64,000 bases of DNA from Entamoeba invadens IP1 (GCF_000330505.1 NW_004191847.1:282834-346833), one strand, 5' to 3'; counted from the stretch's first letter, positions 41,963 to 52,238 are shown. A program made the numbers and translations. The notes: generated by a model from the letters alone, not told the origin.

Positions 41963-42181
41963 TTAGATCCACAATACACTTGTTAACAACATTTCTATAA
42001 ATTCTTTATTAAGATAATTATGATATATTGTTTTATATTTTTGGAGAAATAATGTTGGAAAAGTAAAAGAATATTTTCCTTCTTTTGTAGAAAAAATATA
42101 TGTTTTGTTTCTTAATGTTTTAATAGTAATCTTATCTTCAATGTTTTCGATTTCTAAACTATTATAAAAAACTTTAACCAT
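41963..42181 (-). CDS. Element X ORF3, unknown small protein
   Basis: 72 residues from ATG 42181, reading inward from the right inverted repeat. The sequence is beta-rich (DKITIKTLRNKTYIFSTKEG) with a hydrophobic C-terminal helix. No known family. It is convergent with ORF2, 33 bp between the stops, and has the same upstream 17 bases as ORF1. Confidence 0.5.
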   Translation of the reverse strand: MVKVFYNSLEIENIEDKITIKTLRNKTYIFSTKEGKYSFTFPTLFLQKYKTIYHNYLNKEFIEMLLTSVLWI

Positions 42182-42198
42182 TTTAAGGAAGATAAAAA
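42182..42198 (-). promoter_or_regulatory. Start-adjacent motif of element X ORF3
   Basis: On the minus strand this is TTTTTATCTTCCTTAAA, identical to 37408-37424. Confidence 0.6.
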
Positions 42199-42359
42199 TT
42201 ACATTACTATAAATTTACTATAAAACTTAGATTACTACATTAATATAAATTTACTATGTTCCGAAGAATTGAAATGATAATGAAATTCTATAGACATCTT
42301 TGATTCCGAATTTTGGGAAAATTCAGATTCGCGATTTTATTTAAAATTATGAGAAAATG

Positions 42360-42394
42360 AGGTGCCCCTAAATCCACATAATTTATATACTACT
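42360..42394 (-). repeat. Terminal inverted repeat of element X, right
   Basis: Mirror of 37216-37250, including the GGGGCACC core. Confidence 0.88.
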
Positions 42395-42398
42395 GGGT
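42395..42398. repeat. Target site duplication of element X, right
   Basis: GGGT directly after the inverted repeat, matching 37212-37215. Confidence 0.6.
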
Positions 42399-43263
42399 TG
42401 AAAAATATATGGAAAAATACAAAAAATGATAAAACAACTATATATTAAACATATAATTTATTATAATTTATAGTAAATAATAAAAATATAAAAATAGACT
42501 CAAAATTAATGGAACAAAAAAATATGGCAGATGATCGTTTTTAAATTTTAGTTAAAAATCATAAGTAATGGATTAAATTGTTACATAAAGGGACGCAAAC
42601 ATCATTAATTTGATGTTTGTGTATTAAAAAGTAAAATGAACATCATATTAACGTCGTTTGTAATAAAAAGGAAATACAAACATCATAAATATGATGTTTG
42701 TATAAATTTTTGTAAAATTAACAAAAAAAATATTTTATAGTTTACAAATGATTAAAATGAAAATCTAATTTATATTTTTAGATAAGTTTTTTGCACCCAT
42801 ATTAATCGTAGGAAAGAGTAACTAATAAAAATAATAAAAATTATAGTTTTTTTACAACCACTTTTTTTAATTATGAAAAAAAAAAGATTTTGATTAAATA
42901 TAATTAACTAGAGAGAAAGGACAATTATATGGGGACGAAGGACGGGGAAATGGGCCAAATTACTTCTTTTGTGGTTTAGGGATGTCCTCCCGCTATAAAG
43001 GGCGCGTTTTCAAAACTATATAAGGAACCATATTTTTACAATGAATTTACTATTATAAAAAATAATAATTTCCAAAAATAAATAAAAGAGTAAACAAACG
43101 CTATACTACAAGTAATTTTGTAATAAATAAATGGTTTAAAAAAAATAATCCAAATTTAAAATAATTTTTGAAGTGACTCGAATATAAAATGAAAAAAAAA
43201 TAATTGTTAAAACCATAAATTTATCAGTATAAATTATATAATTATTTCGACCAGTTTTAAATA
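42399..43263. other. Intergenic region with iterated hairpins
   Basis: No gene seen. It contains the hairpin array at 42596-42702. A patch at 42928-43010 is less AT-rich (GGGGACGAAGGACGGGG, CCCGCTATAAAGGGCG) and matches no RNA I know. Confidence 0.45.
42596..42702. repeat. Iterated palindromes CAAACATCA/TGATGTTTG
   Basis: A perfect hairpin with stem CAAACATCA lies at 42596-42619 and a longer one with the same stem at 42675-42702. A degenerate third copy (AACATCATATTAACGTCGTT) lies between them. Spacing is about 40 bp. They could be protein-binding sites or structured RNA. Confidence 0.7.
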
Positions 43264-43428
43264 CAGTAAAATCTTTCATTAGTTTATTCCCTTATAAAGA
43301 AAATCTTTTCATTAAAAGATGTTTTAACCAAACGATATTAAATCACTAATTAGGGGGGAAAAATAATTTCATAACCACCATTGAGGGGTTCTATTTTTCA
43401 TTTAATCTATTAATGAGAGGTTTTACTG
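43264..43428. mobile_element. Tigger/pogo-type MITE 2
   Basis: A 165-bp element bounded by TA at 43262-43263 and 43429-43430. The ends are CAGTAAAATCTTTCATTA and, inverted, CAGTAAAACCTCTCATTA. No coding capacity. Confidence 0.85.
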
Positions 43429-43566
43429 TAAACATTTTTTTTTACAATTTCAAACTTGTTAATTTATTATTTTTCCAATTTAATTGTTTAATTAAACAAA
43501 AACAACATGTTTTCTTTACAAAATATCAATAGATGAGATCAAAGGAGAATTTAAATTACACTCTAA

Positions 43567-43788
43567 ATGCACCAATATCAACAAGCGGTCAACCAGTCAT
43601 TCCAATTCGATAACATCATCAAAGCATTCCATTCATTGAAAAAAAATGAAAAAGACCTCCAAAAATACAACTTTGCAAATTTCTACAACACCATTAAAAG
43701 CGCGAATACACACGTTTTACAAACGCAAAAAAAGAATCGTTTGTTTAAAGAATGGAAAACTCATGGTGATGATTGGTCATTAAATTAA
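43567..43788 (+). CDS. Hypothetical small ORF
   Basis: 73 residues from ATG 43567, basic and helical, Gln, Lys and Asn rich (FHSLKKNEKDLQKYNFANFY). Codon use is less AT-biased than chance ORFs nearby. No domain is recognised, and it stands alone in a repeat-rich stretch. It might be a fragment of a transposon protein. Confidence 0.35.
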   Translation: MHQYQQAVNQSFQFDNIIKAFHSLKKNEKDLQKYNFANFYNTIKSANTHVLQTQKKNRLFKEWKTHGDDWSLN

Positions 43789-45171
43789 CACTTTTTTATA
43801 ATTTAAATAATGACTAAATTGAAAATAAATGTATAATATCTCAAATAAATTGTGCCTAAAATTTTTGTAAATAAATCTAAAGTTCGAAAAATGTACCTAT
43901 TTACCGTAAATATACCTAATGTTTTGGTAATTCAACCTATTTTTATTATAATAATACCTCGAATAATAATAATAAAATCTAATTTAACAAAAATATTACC
44001 TCATTATGGTAATTATTCCTAATTGGCAAAAATTATATCTAATTTATTATAATCAATCTATTTTATTAAAAAACATCCTTTTTAACAAAAAATCTAACTA
44101 ATATTATAAAAAAATGACTAATTCAGTCGAAAAAACATCCTTTTTAAACAAACTCCGACTGTCGGCTATTTTTATATCGAATGGTTTATATTAATTAAAT
44201 TATAAAAACAATTAATAAAAATTACAAAAACAGTTTAATTTTTAGATATATACAATAATTAAAAAAGACCTTTATGAAGGTAAAATGAAAAGAATACGAT
44301 ATTTGACTAAAAAAGAATTAAATTAAGAATTTATTTTAATGTTTGTTTTTAATATTTAAAAACAAAACTATTGATATTATTGAAAGGTTTCAAAAACCCA
44401 TAAAAACAATAAAATATAAAAGCTGATAATGATGGCGACGATGATGTTGCTGATATGAGGACGGAAAGAAGACGGAGAAGACGAAATAGATAAATTGGAG
44501 AATATGCAAATTTAATCAGCTCATCTAACATAATGATGGATCTCATATTTAAAATGAATATTAGTTCAAATTATGTTGTTTTCTATTTTAATTTATATAA
44601 AACGCCTAAAAATAATTAATTTTAAATAGAATATCTAAAAATATAAGTCAAAAACTTACATTTTTTCTTATTCCCAAAAGTGCATTATAGGGGTTTCCTT
44701 TTTCTTTACACAAAATGAAAAGATGGTAAAAAGTCAAAATTGACTTGTTTTTGTTCTGGAAGATCAACCAAAATCGACAAGGGGTTGATCATTTACAACC
44801 AGTTTCTCACACCCCTATAGTTGTACATTGAATTTATCTGTAGATTCAATATTCTGAGTATTTGGAATTTTTGGTATCATAATTCCATTCAGTTTATCTA
44901 TAAGTCCATTTTTCCAATCTAAAATATATTCAAAACCCCTTTCCATTTTGTTATTTTTAAGTTTTATTTTTAAAAAAAAACTTTATTTTAAAAACAAAGT
45001 TTGTGTTTATACATCTGAGAAAAAAGTGACAATTGTAATTACCCGGTTGTTTGGTTTTATTCCCTGTAGTTTTGTTGATGAAATAACAATTTATGTCAAA
45101 GTATATTACTTTATTTTATCGGGACATTTCACTTGTTCTATTTCTATTTATAATTGCGATTGCGGACGAAA
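43789..45171. other. AT-rich region, no gene seen
   Basis: About 1.4 kb. At 44684-44820 two copies of ATAGGGGT stand inverted about 130 bp apart and might delimit a small decayed element. No ORF is convincing. Confidence 0.4.
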
Positions 45172-45179
45172 GCCAGCAC
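45172..45179. repeat. Target site duplication of hAT 3, left
   Basis: GCCAGCAC, repeated exactly at 47881-47888. Confidence 0.92.
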
Positions 45180-47880
45180 TAGACTGCGAATCCAGTTTGT
45201 TGCAAAAATAGAATGGTAAAACAAAATAAAACAAATTAATAAACGCATTTTGATTATGTTGTTATCCAATTTTTTTTTGTTTATTTGAAAAAAATAATTA
45301 CATTTTTGATTTTTAATTAACACAAATTTCAAGTTATAAATTCAAAAAAATGTTTCTAAATACAAACAATCAATAATTTAACTATTAATAAAATTTCAAA
45401 ATATTCGTTATAAATATCCAAAAATTCAGTTGATTATATGGAAGAAGACGCTCCTCAAATGACTTTAAAAAAGAAGTCTTGTGTTTGGAACTATTTTGTT
45501 TTATCAACGAAAAGTGGAATATATTATTGTAACTATTGTAAATGGTGGTTTGAAAAAAGAACATGTGCTTTGAAGGAAGAAAATGTTCATGTACATCAAC
45601 GTTTGATGCTAAGTGTCAAATTGAAAATTGTAAAAAACATATACATTCAAAAAGAAGGACGGAAGCACAACAAACATGAACAAATACCTTAATGGTCACA
45701 AAGAAATACAATTTGAGTACACACAAAAACCTTTGTCAAAACAAAATGAAATTTCATTTGCAGTGAACGTTGAACTTTTTAAATTTATGGTATCTGGAAG
45801 CCTTGCTTTTAGGGTCATAAACAATGAACACCTTAAAAAGGCGTTTGAAATCGCGAATTCCAATGTGCACGCGGTGTGTGATAATATAATGAGGGAAAGC
45901 ATTTTGGAAGCAGAGTTTAGAAATGTTCAATTGGAAATTAAAAAGTCAATTGATGGTGTTGATCCCAAATTTTTATCTGCATCAACCGACATCATGAGCA
46001 AATACGGAAATTTTTTTATCACTGTCATTGTGCATTTTCCCAACGAACAACTCGACTTTGTTCATGTTGTTATATCGGTCGATTATTTCCCAGAAAAACA
46101 CACCTGTGATAACATTTTAAATTATGTCACTACGTCACTCGGTTGTGTTGAAATTAAGGAAAAGATCGGGTTTTGTGTTGTTAACGGTGGAACAAATAAC
46201 AACAACCTTGTTAACCTTTGCACCAGAAAAATACATTGTTTTGTTCACAACTCCAATTTGTTGTTTGGTGACATCATTGAACACTACAAATGGCTTGGGA
46301 CACTTCTTTTAAAACTGAACAAATTTGCTGGGTTAATTAAAGTGTCTCCAAAAGCAAAAAGTCAACTTAAAAACAAATGTCTTAGTCTGAACATAAAATT
46401 CCACTGTCTCCATGGGTATTGCAAACCCCGGTTCAATTCATGTTTTAGATGTTTTACTTCCTTTTTAAGTATGAAAAATGCCTTAACGGAAAATAAAGAC
46501 ATTAAAATCGAGTAATTTGAGTGGAATGCAATTGAGTCACTTTTGCCATTGACTGGTCTTTTAAACACATTTTACAACACACTTGCAATTGAAAACATTT
46601 CAATACATTTTGTTATTCCACTTGTTAAACTTCTCAAAAATGTTTTGAGACACGTGGAGAAAGTTGTAAAGTGGATTTGGATAAGGTTGAATACTATGAA
46701 TGTGAAGATGATGCGGCTGAAAGTGAAATAGTCCAATTTGAAGAAACTGCTGGTAATGACATCATCAACATGTATGACAACTTTGATTGGGAACTTTTTG
46801 GTATGAACTCCTTTTTGCTTAGGTTTGGTACGGTTTTAAATGACCCACTTTATTTGTTACCTTGCTACTTGTTTCCACAAACACGTGATGGTTATTTGAC
46901 ACAATAAGAAAAGCAATTTTGTTTTGAAAAGCTTGTTTTTGAATTGGAAAAAACTTATCATTCAATGAAAAACAGCCACAAATGGCAATGCCTGATTTTT
47001 TGGTGCTTCAGTCCTTTAATCCTCCAACTCAGAAAGGAAATCTAACAAGGGCTGCGGCGAGAATGAAATTGTACGAGAGAGACAATAATGAAGCAGGACT
47101 CACCGTTGATAACTATTGGAAAAGAAATATGGATTCTGCTTTACTGTTTCACATGATACCTTTAGTGAAAAAGTACCTCTTTGTTGAAACAACGAGCATC
47201 TCATGTGAAAGAATGTTTAGTCATACTGAAACAATTCACAATGAATCTCGTGCTGAAATGGATCCATCTAAGGTTGCTAAACTTACTTTAATGAAATATC
47301 ATTATTAAAGTTTGTTTTTGTTTTATGTTTTTAAACATAATAATTAAATAAAAATATTAAAAAACAAAACTAATTATTAATTATACGGGTGTCTGTCTGT
47401 GTGTGTGTATTAGTATCGGTTTTAAAAACAAATTTTGGTGCATCAAAAAAGTTTTTATCGTGTTTTTAGAGCTTTAATTTGGCAAATTAGTCGGTTTGTA
47501 AATACAGAACGGGTTATCGGGTTTTTAAAACCGATGACTTTTCCATTTTTAGTTATCAGTAGAAAAACAATTGTGGTTGCGCTGAATAACAATTGTTTGT
47601 ACTGATAATTATTTATGTAAATAATTGGTTATGTTGTGTTTGTTTTCAAAATAAATGTTTTTACTTTTGTTATATATTTTATTCAAATCTTTTTGTTTTT
47701 TTGAATAAAGAAAAAAACACAAAATTGTTTTTGCCTTAAACAAATAAAAAAAACCAAAAGTATTTTAAATTTACACAATAATAACATAATGGTTTAATTG
47801 TTCAAAACAAGATTAAAATTGTTCGGTTTGTAAATATTAATTTGAACAGTAAACTATTTTTGCCTCAAATTCGCAGTCTA
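45180..47880 (+). mobile_element. hAT transposon 3
   Basis: A 2,701-bp element flanked by the perfect 8-bp duplication GCCAGCAC. Terminal inverted repeats start TAGACTGCGAAT and continue after a small gap with GGCAAAAATAG / TTGCAAAAATAG. It carries a decayed hAT transposase gene on the plus strand. The termini differ from those of hAT 1 and hAT 2, so three hAT subfamilies are present. Confidence 0.93.
45438..47308 (+). pseudogene. hAT 3 transposase, multiply broken
   Basis: From ATG 45438 a BED-type zinc finger is visible (SCVWNYF and YYCNYCKWW). Further fragments follow at 45676-46515 (RNase H-like core start, SASTDIMSKYGNFFITVIVHF and the CFVHNSNLL helix), 46671-46907 and 46982-47308. The last contains YWKRNMDSALLFHMIP and TTSISCERMFS, the hAT dimerisation domain. 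The frame changes and stops between fragments show that the gene is inactive. Confidence 0.88.
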
Positions 47881-47888
47881 GCCAGCAC
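47881..47888. repeat. Target site duplication of hAT 3, right
   Basis: GCCAGCAC, matching 45172-45179. Confidence 0.92.
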
Positions 47889-48126
47889 CCACATTTTCAT
47901 TATTATTTTTTTATTCTGTTTTTTTGGGGAAGTGGTTCAATGTAAAAAATATTTTTTCAGTCTTAAAAAATATAAAAAATGGCAAAAATGAAAAGTGCAT
48001 GACTGTGGTCCCAAATAATTCATTAATTTTAATAACAAGTTGTTATCAAACAATCGAAAAATAATGACAGACACAATTGTATTTAACATAATTGATTGAA
48101 CAAACAAAAAATAAAATACCATTATG

Positions 48127-50964
48127 TCAATTAAAACGCAACACACTGACTGAGTTTTCGATTCTTCTCAGACTTGTGGGTAACATTTTCAACGTGTTTG
48201 AACAATGTATTTCAGATAAACAATAACACTCTTTGAAACACGAAATTCCTATTTTTTGCACTGTTTTGGGTATGTGTATTGCTTTTAAAACAACACACCG
48301 TTCAAAAGCCGAGTCTCCAAATTTTGTGATTCCTTCGTGCATTTTTACACTCTCAAGTCTGACACAATTTTTGAACATGAAATTTCGTATTTTTTGGAGT
48401 GTTGGTGGCAACTCGATTTCACACAGAGATACCAAATTTGCAAAAACCAAGTGTTTATCAAGTGTAACATTTTCATTCAAATTAATTCGACTTAAATTTG
48501 TACATCCCACAAAAGCACCCATTCCTATACAACTGACGCTCAAATCAAATTCAACAGACACAAGCGTGTCACATCCCGCATAACATCTGCCAGGTATACT
48601 ATCAACAACATGTGGCACTTTGATATTCTTCAATTTGCACAATTTGATGAGGTACTTGTCAATATAACATGAATGTTTTGAAACCACAAATTTTGGGTAA
48701 TTTGTGAGATTTTTGCATCTCCACAATGCAAAGTCGTCGATTTCAATATACTCATTTGGTGTTGCAATTTCAGTCAAAGCTATCAGATTTGCAAAACACT
48801 TATAAGGTAAACTGTTTATTGTTTCAGGAAGTTTAATGACACTTATGGAAGTCAGATTTTGAAATGCACCAAATCCAATTTTTGTGAGTCCATTTGGTAG
48901 TGTCAACTGTGTTGGTGTCCGTATTGTGTGGTCTTTGAAACAGAAATCGCCAATTTCACAAATTCCGCCCATCCTGTCAAAATCAAAATATGCATTTCCT
49001 TGGAAAGTTCTATCATCCAATATAAAGACTGCATTACATGTGCTGTTTTCATTATCTTTGTATTCCTTATACTCCCGTCTGTTTACATAGTGAGGGCTTG
49101 TTGTTATGTTATTGAACTGCTTATTCCACAACTCGTTCCAGACAGTAGTTTTAATCAACAAATCGTGATTCCAAAAAGCGATGTCTATATGAACTTCTCG
49201 ATACTCAAAAGTGTCTACGTATGAATCTATATTAAATTCTTCTGTGTTATCAAGTTTTTCTTTGTAACAAATGGGATAATCAACCACTATGTTTTTCCCT
49301 TTAATTGCTGAGTCACATTTCTTTGAAATGCCTAGAATATGGTCCAACACCAACGACTTTAAATGGATTTTGTTTGTTCCATTCAATTGTAAAGAACACG
49401 AATGACTAACAGTAAGGCCAGTCAAAGTACTTGGAAGGTCAAAATTAATGTAATAACAGTTGTCCAAGTGTAAATCTTTGAGATGAAATCGACTCAAGTC
49501 GAATTGTTTGTACGACTTTATATATCCGCCAATACTTGCAAGTTCAAGTTGTTCCAAACACTCCAAATTATAATTCAAAAAATATGTTGTCCATTTGAGT
49601 TTTAAGTATTTCAATCGAGAAAATTCCATGACTTTTGGTATAGGTTTTGGTGTTTCAGTCACTTCCAATACTTTTGTTGTGACTGAATTGTAATATCCAA
49701 AGCTCAAAATTACCATCTGATTTGCCACTTCTTCAAGAAAATCCGAGTCGTATTCGTTGGTTGCGTCATCGAAAAAGAAGTCGAAATCATGCCAAGTATC
49801 CAAATATCGTGTTACAAAGGTCTGTTCTATTAATATATCACTATTTTCGACACAACACAGCGACACGTTTTCTGTTGGATCACAAATTACTTTATCTGTC
49901 TCTTTTGATATTTTTATTATAACATTTTCTTTGGTCTTGTTGTGTATAACAACATCTTTGCATTCTATTTCTGACACGTCAACATGTTGAGTATTGAACA
50001 ATTCAGTGTTATTTATCACCACTTCATCAAAAAACAGGGCGTATTTACTTGAAAACAATGTGAGCTTTTCTATTTGTGTGCTGTCTATTTCAACACTTTT
50101 CTTCATATTTCTGAACGACACTTTGTAGTCTGACGTGCTTGATTTGTCAAGAAATGCACTGAAATTGTTTATTGTCTGTATCACAACGTTAGCACACTTG
50201 CACAACTTCTGATACATTTCTAAATTTGTCATGTCAAATTCTTCGTTATTTAAATAAAAGCAGAAAACAATTGTGGGTGCACCTTCAGTAAAAATTAACA
50301 ACTTTTCCATGTGTAAATTGTCGTTCGAGAAAACTCTGATTTTCGTCAAGTTTTTAAGACTCCACAAGACGTGTTTGTTTTGAACCAAAATGTCCCACAT
50401 CTCTTTCAAATCGTCGTTTTCATATATCGAAATTTCTTCGCATGATTCACACAATTCACACTTTGATATAAAGAGAGTGGCAGTTTCTTTTGAGTAAACA
50501 GCCAACGTTTTCATCTTTTTAATTATCTCGTTTTGAAGTGAAAAATACGATTTCTTATTTATTGTGTAATTTGAAATGTTGTAAAAGCAGATGTTAGTTT
50601 TGTGAAATTGTTCTGAATCGTCTTTGTGGATCAAAGTCCAACTTTGTTCATTGAGAGATTTCACTTTAATGTACGAAAAATTTGAGAGACTTATTTTGGG
50701 AACTAAACATTGATAAGAAGGTAACAACAAAGTTTTGATGTTTGGGAAGAATTTTTTAATTCGAGAAATATAACACGAGAACCCGTTTGTTGGGTTTTTG
50801 ATGGTGTAGCACTGAAATTTGTCAGAAATGAGAGGATTAATTTGCATCCGTTTTAATACATTAACACATTTCGTGTTGACACAAGAAAATGACGTGAGCG
50901 TGTTAAAAGTGTCTAAATACAAAACGACATTCATTAAGAAAAATTCTTCAAGTTGTTTTGACAT
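48127..50964 (-). CDS. BspA-like leucine-rich repeat protein, intact
   Basis: 945 residues from ATG 50964. Residues 1-60 resemble the leader of Entamoeba BspA proteins, a short F-box-like helical unit (LEEFFLMNVVLYLDTFNTL then VNTKCVNVLKRMQINPL). The middle 550 residues contain irregular leucine-rich segments (LEQLELASIGGYIKSY, LKDLHLDNCYYINFDLP). The last 280 residues hold about ten LRR_5 repeats such as IGFGAFQNLTSISVIKLPETI and FGDSAFERCVVLKAIHIPKTV. There is no signal peptide or membrane helix, so surface location would need unconventional export. It is related to, but not a near copy of, the BspA pseudogene at 11678-13927. Confidence 0.88.
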   Translation of the reverse strand: MSKQLEEFFLMNVVLYLDTFNTLTSFSCVNTKCVNVLKRMQINPLISDKFQCYTIKNPTNGFSCYISRIKKFFPNIKTLLLPSYQCLVPKISLSNFSYIKVKSLNEQSWTLIHKDDSEQFHKTNICFYNISNYTINKKSYFSLQNEIIKKMKTLAVYSKETATLFISKCELCESCEEISIYENDDLKEMWDILVQNKHVLWSLKNLTKIRVFSNDNLHMEKLLIFTEGAPTIVFCFYLNNEEFDMTNLEMYQKLCKCANVVIQTINNFSAFLDKSSTSDYKVSFRNMKKSVEIDSTQIEKLTLFSSKYALFFDEVVINNTELFNTQHVDVSEIECKDVVIHNKTKENVIIKISKETDKVICDPTENVSLCCVENSDILIEQTFVTRYLDTWHDFDFFFDDATNEYDSDFLEEVANQMVILSFGYYNSVTTKVLEVTETPKPIPKVMEFSRLKYLKLKWTTYFLNYNLECLEQLELASIGGYIKSYKQFDLSRFHLKDLHLDNCYYINFDLPSTLTGLTVSHSCSLQLNGTNKIHLKSLVLDHILGISKKCDSAIKGKNIVVDYPICYKEKLDNTEEFNIDSYVDTFEYREVHIDIAFWNHDLLIKTTVWNELWNKQFNNITTSPHYVNRREYKEYKDNENSTCNAVFILDDRTFQGNAYFDFDRMGGICEIGDFCFKDHTIRTPTQLTLPNGLTKIGFGAFQNLTSISVIKLPETINSLPYKCFANLIALTEIATPNEYIEIDDFALWRCKNLTNYPKFVVSKHSCYIDKYLIKLCKLKNIKVPHVVDSIPGRCYAGCDTLVSVEFDLSVSCIGMGAFVGCTNLSRINLNENVTLDKHLVFANLVSLCEIELPPTLQKIRNFMFKNCVRLESVKMHEGITKFGDSAFERCVVLKAIHIPKTVQKIGISCFKECYCLSEIHCSNTLKMLPTSLRRIENSVSVLRFN

Positions 50965-51494
50965 TTGCTTTATCAGTTTTAAAACTAGTTTAAATGTTTT
51001 ATTGTAAGTATGAATCTTGACTTAACTTTAAGGAAATCAAGACTTGTTTAATATCAATTTTGAATAGAAAATTTGATGTAAAAATAAACTTATTGTTGAA
51101 TTACAACAATATCAAAGTCGATATTACAACAAATATATTCAGAGTTTGTTATCTTACCAAAATAAATTGTCAACATTTTAGTTTAAAAAACTGGAATTTT
51201 ATAAAAAAAATCAAGAAAATGGGGGAAAAACTGAAAATAATTACCTTTGAAAAATAACAAATATTAAAAACATTAATTGTTTTTTTGAAAAGTTTATTAT
51301 TTGTGCAATTTTAATTCAAATTAAGTCAAATAAATTGTTATAATCGTCGTCTTTGAAATGAACTTTAATTTTAATAATCAATTTAATAAAAAAACACTAA
51401 ATCGATTCTAAAAAAGACAACACTGTAATGTTGTTATACAATACAGTCGATATTATATATTGTTGTCAAACACATCATGTAGTTAATAACAAGT
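50965..51494. other. AT-rich intergenic region
   Basis: About 530 bp before the tRNA cluster; nothing recognised. Confidence 0.5.
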
Positions 51495-51567
51495 GCCTTC
51501 CTAGCTCAGTCGGTAGAGCGTGCGGCTTTTAACCGTAAGGTCGGGGGTTCGAGCCCCCCGGGGGGCG
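51495..51567 (+). tRNA. tRNA-Lys (TTT)
   Basis: Seventy-three nucleotides. Acceptor arm GCCTTCC pairs with GGGGGGC (two G-U pairs), D-arm AGCTC..GAGC, anticodon loop CTTTTAA, T-arm CGGGGGTTCGAGCCCCC and discriminator G. No intron and no encoded CCA. A T run follows within 10 bases and can end polymerase III transcription. Confidence 0.96.
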
Positions 51568-51637
51568 TTTTTATTTTTCTTTTTTCTTTTTTTTGATTTT
51601 TAGGTTATAAACAATATAAACAATAACAATTTAAGAA

Positions 51638-51708
51638 GCATTTGTGGTCTAAGGGCAGAATTCCACCCTTCCAAGGTGGAGATCCGGGTTCGAGTCCCGG
51701 CAAATGCA
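51638..51708 (+). tRNA. tRNA-Gly (TCC)
   Basis: Seventy-one nucleotides. Acceptor GCATTTG pairs with CAAATGC, anticodon loop CTTCCAA, T-arm CCGGGTTCGAGTCCCGG, discriminator A, followed by TTTTTATTT. No intron. Confidence 0.96.
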
Positions 51709-51762
51709 TTTTTATTTATTCAAAAACTTATTTTAAATGTATTTGTGTATTGAAAATAAAAA

Positions 51763-51844
51763 CGACAACGGCAGGATTTGAACCTACGCCTCAAATGAGA
51801 AATGATTTCGAGTCATACGCCTAGGACCACTCGGCCACGTTGTC
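51763..51844 (-). tRNA. tRNA-Ser (CGA)
   Basis: Eighty-two nucleotides on the minus strand. Acceptor GACAACG pairs with CGTTGTC, anticodon loop CTCGAAA, the long variable arm typical of tRNA-Ser, T-arm with GGTTCAAATCC, discriminator G. A T-rich tail follows. Confidence 0.95.
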
Positions 51845-52229
51845 TTATTGACATTATCTTTATATTCTTCTCATGTTAATATTTAAGTGTGTTGTTAAAA
51901 ATTGTTTCATAATAAATCTTTTATATATAATTTTTTATACTAAAGTAGTTTATTAAACTAATAATAAAACCAATGAAAATATAGTTAAATATCAAAAAAT
52001 TCAGAGTTATAATAAATTTTTAAATTTTTAATATAACTTTTTTATTTCAATTAAAAACAATAAAATTACTATTTTAATTTGTTATTATTATGATTATAAT
52101 AATCATAATAATAATTATTAATTATTACAATAAACAATAACATATGTTTATTTATAATAAAAATATAATATATAAATTGATTTGTTTATATTAAACTAAA
52201 CTAATATATATAATTATAATTTCCCCTTG
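51845..52229. other. AT-rich spacer
   Basis: About 385 bp of very AT-rich sequence, including ATTATAATAAT-type simple repeats near 52080-52130. No gene. Confidence 0.5.
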
Positions 52230-52238
52230 ATTATTTTT
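52230..52238. repeat. Target site duplication of the Mutator-like MITE, left
   Basis: ATTATTTTT, repeated at 52677-52685. AT-rich, so chance identity cannot be excluded. Confidence 0.65.

Larger units (their letters stand above)
37216..42394 (+). mobile_element. Unclassified inverted-repeat element X, interrupted by hAT 2
   Basis: A perfect 35-bp terminal inverted repeat begins AGTAGTATATAAATTATG at 37216 and ends with its complement at 42394. The 4-bp sequence GGGT flanks both ends (37212-37215 and 42395-42398). Inside, a second inverted block of about 75 bp ends directly at the start codons of ORF1 and ORF3; about 100 bp between the blocks is unrelated. Without hAT 2 (37903-40941 plus one duplication) the element is about 2.1 kb. 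It has three small ORFs of unusually Asn, Ile and Lys-rich composition and no recognisable transposase. A 4-bp duplication excludes standard hAT, Tc1 and Mutator families. Confidence 0.75.

Noticed and set aside
42590..42710. CRISPR-like array
   Set aside because: The repeats are palindromes with stems only, just two or three copies, AT-rich spacers and a eukaryotic context.
44684..44820. Possible 140-bp element with ATAGGGGT ends
   Set aside because: The inverted match is only eight bases and no target duplication is visible.
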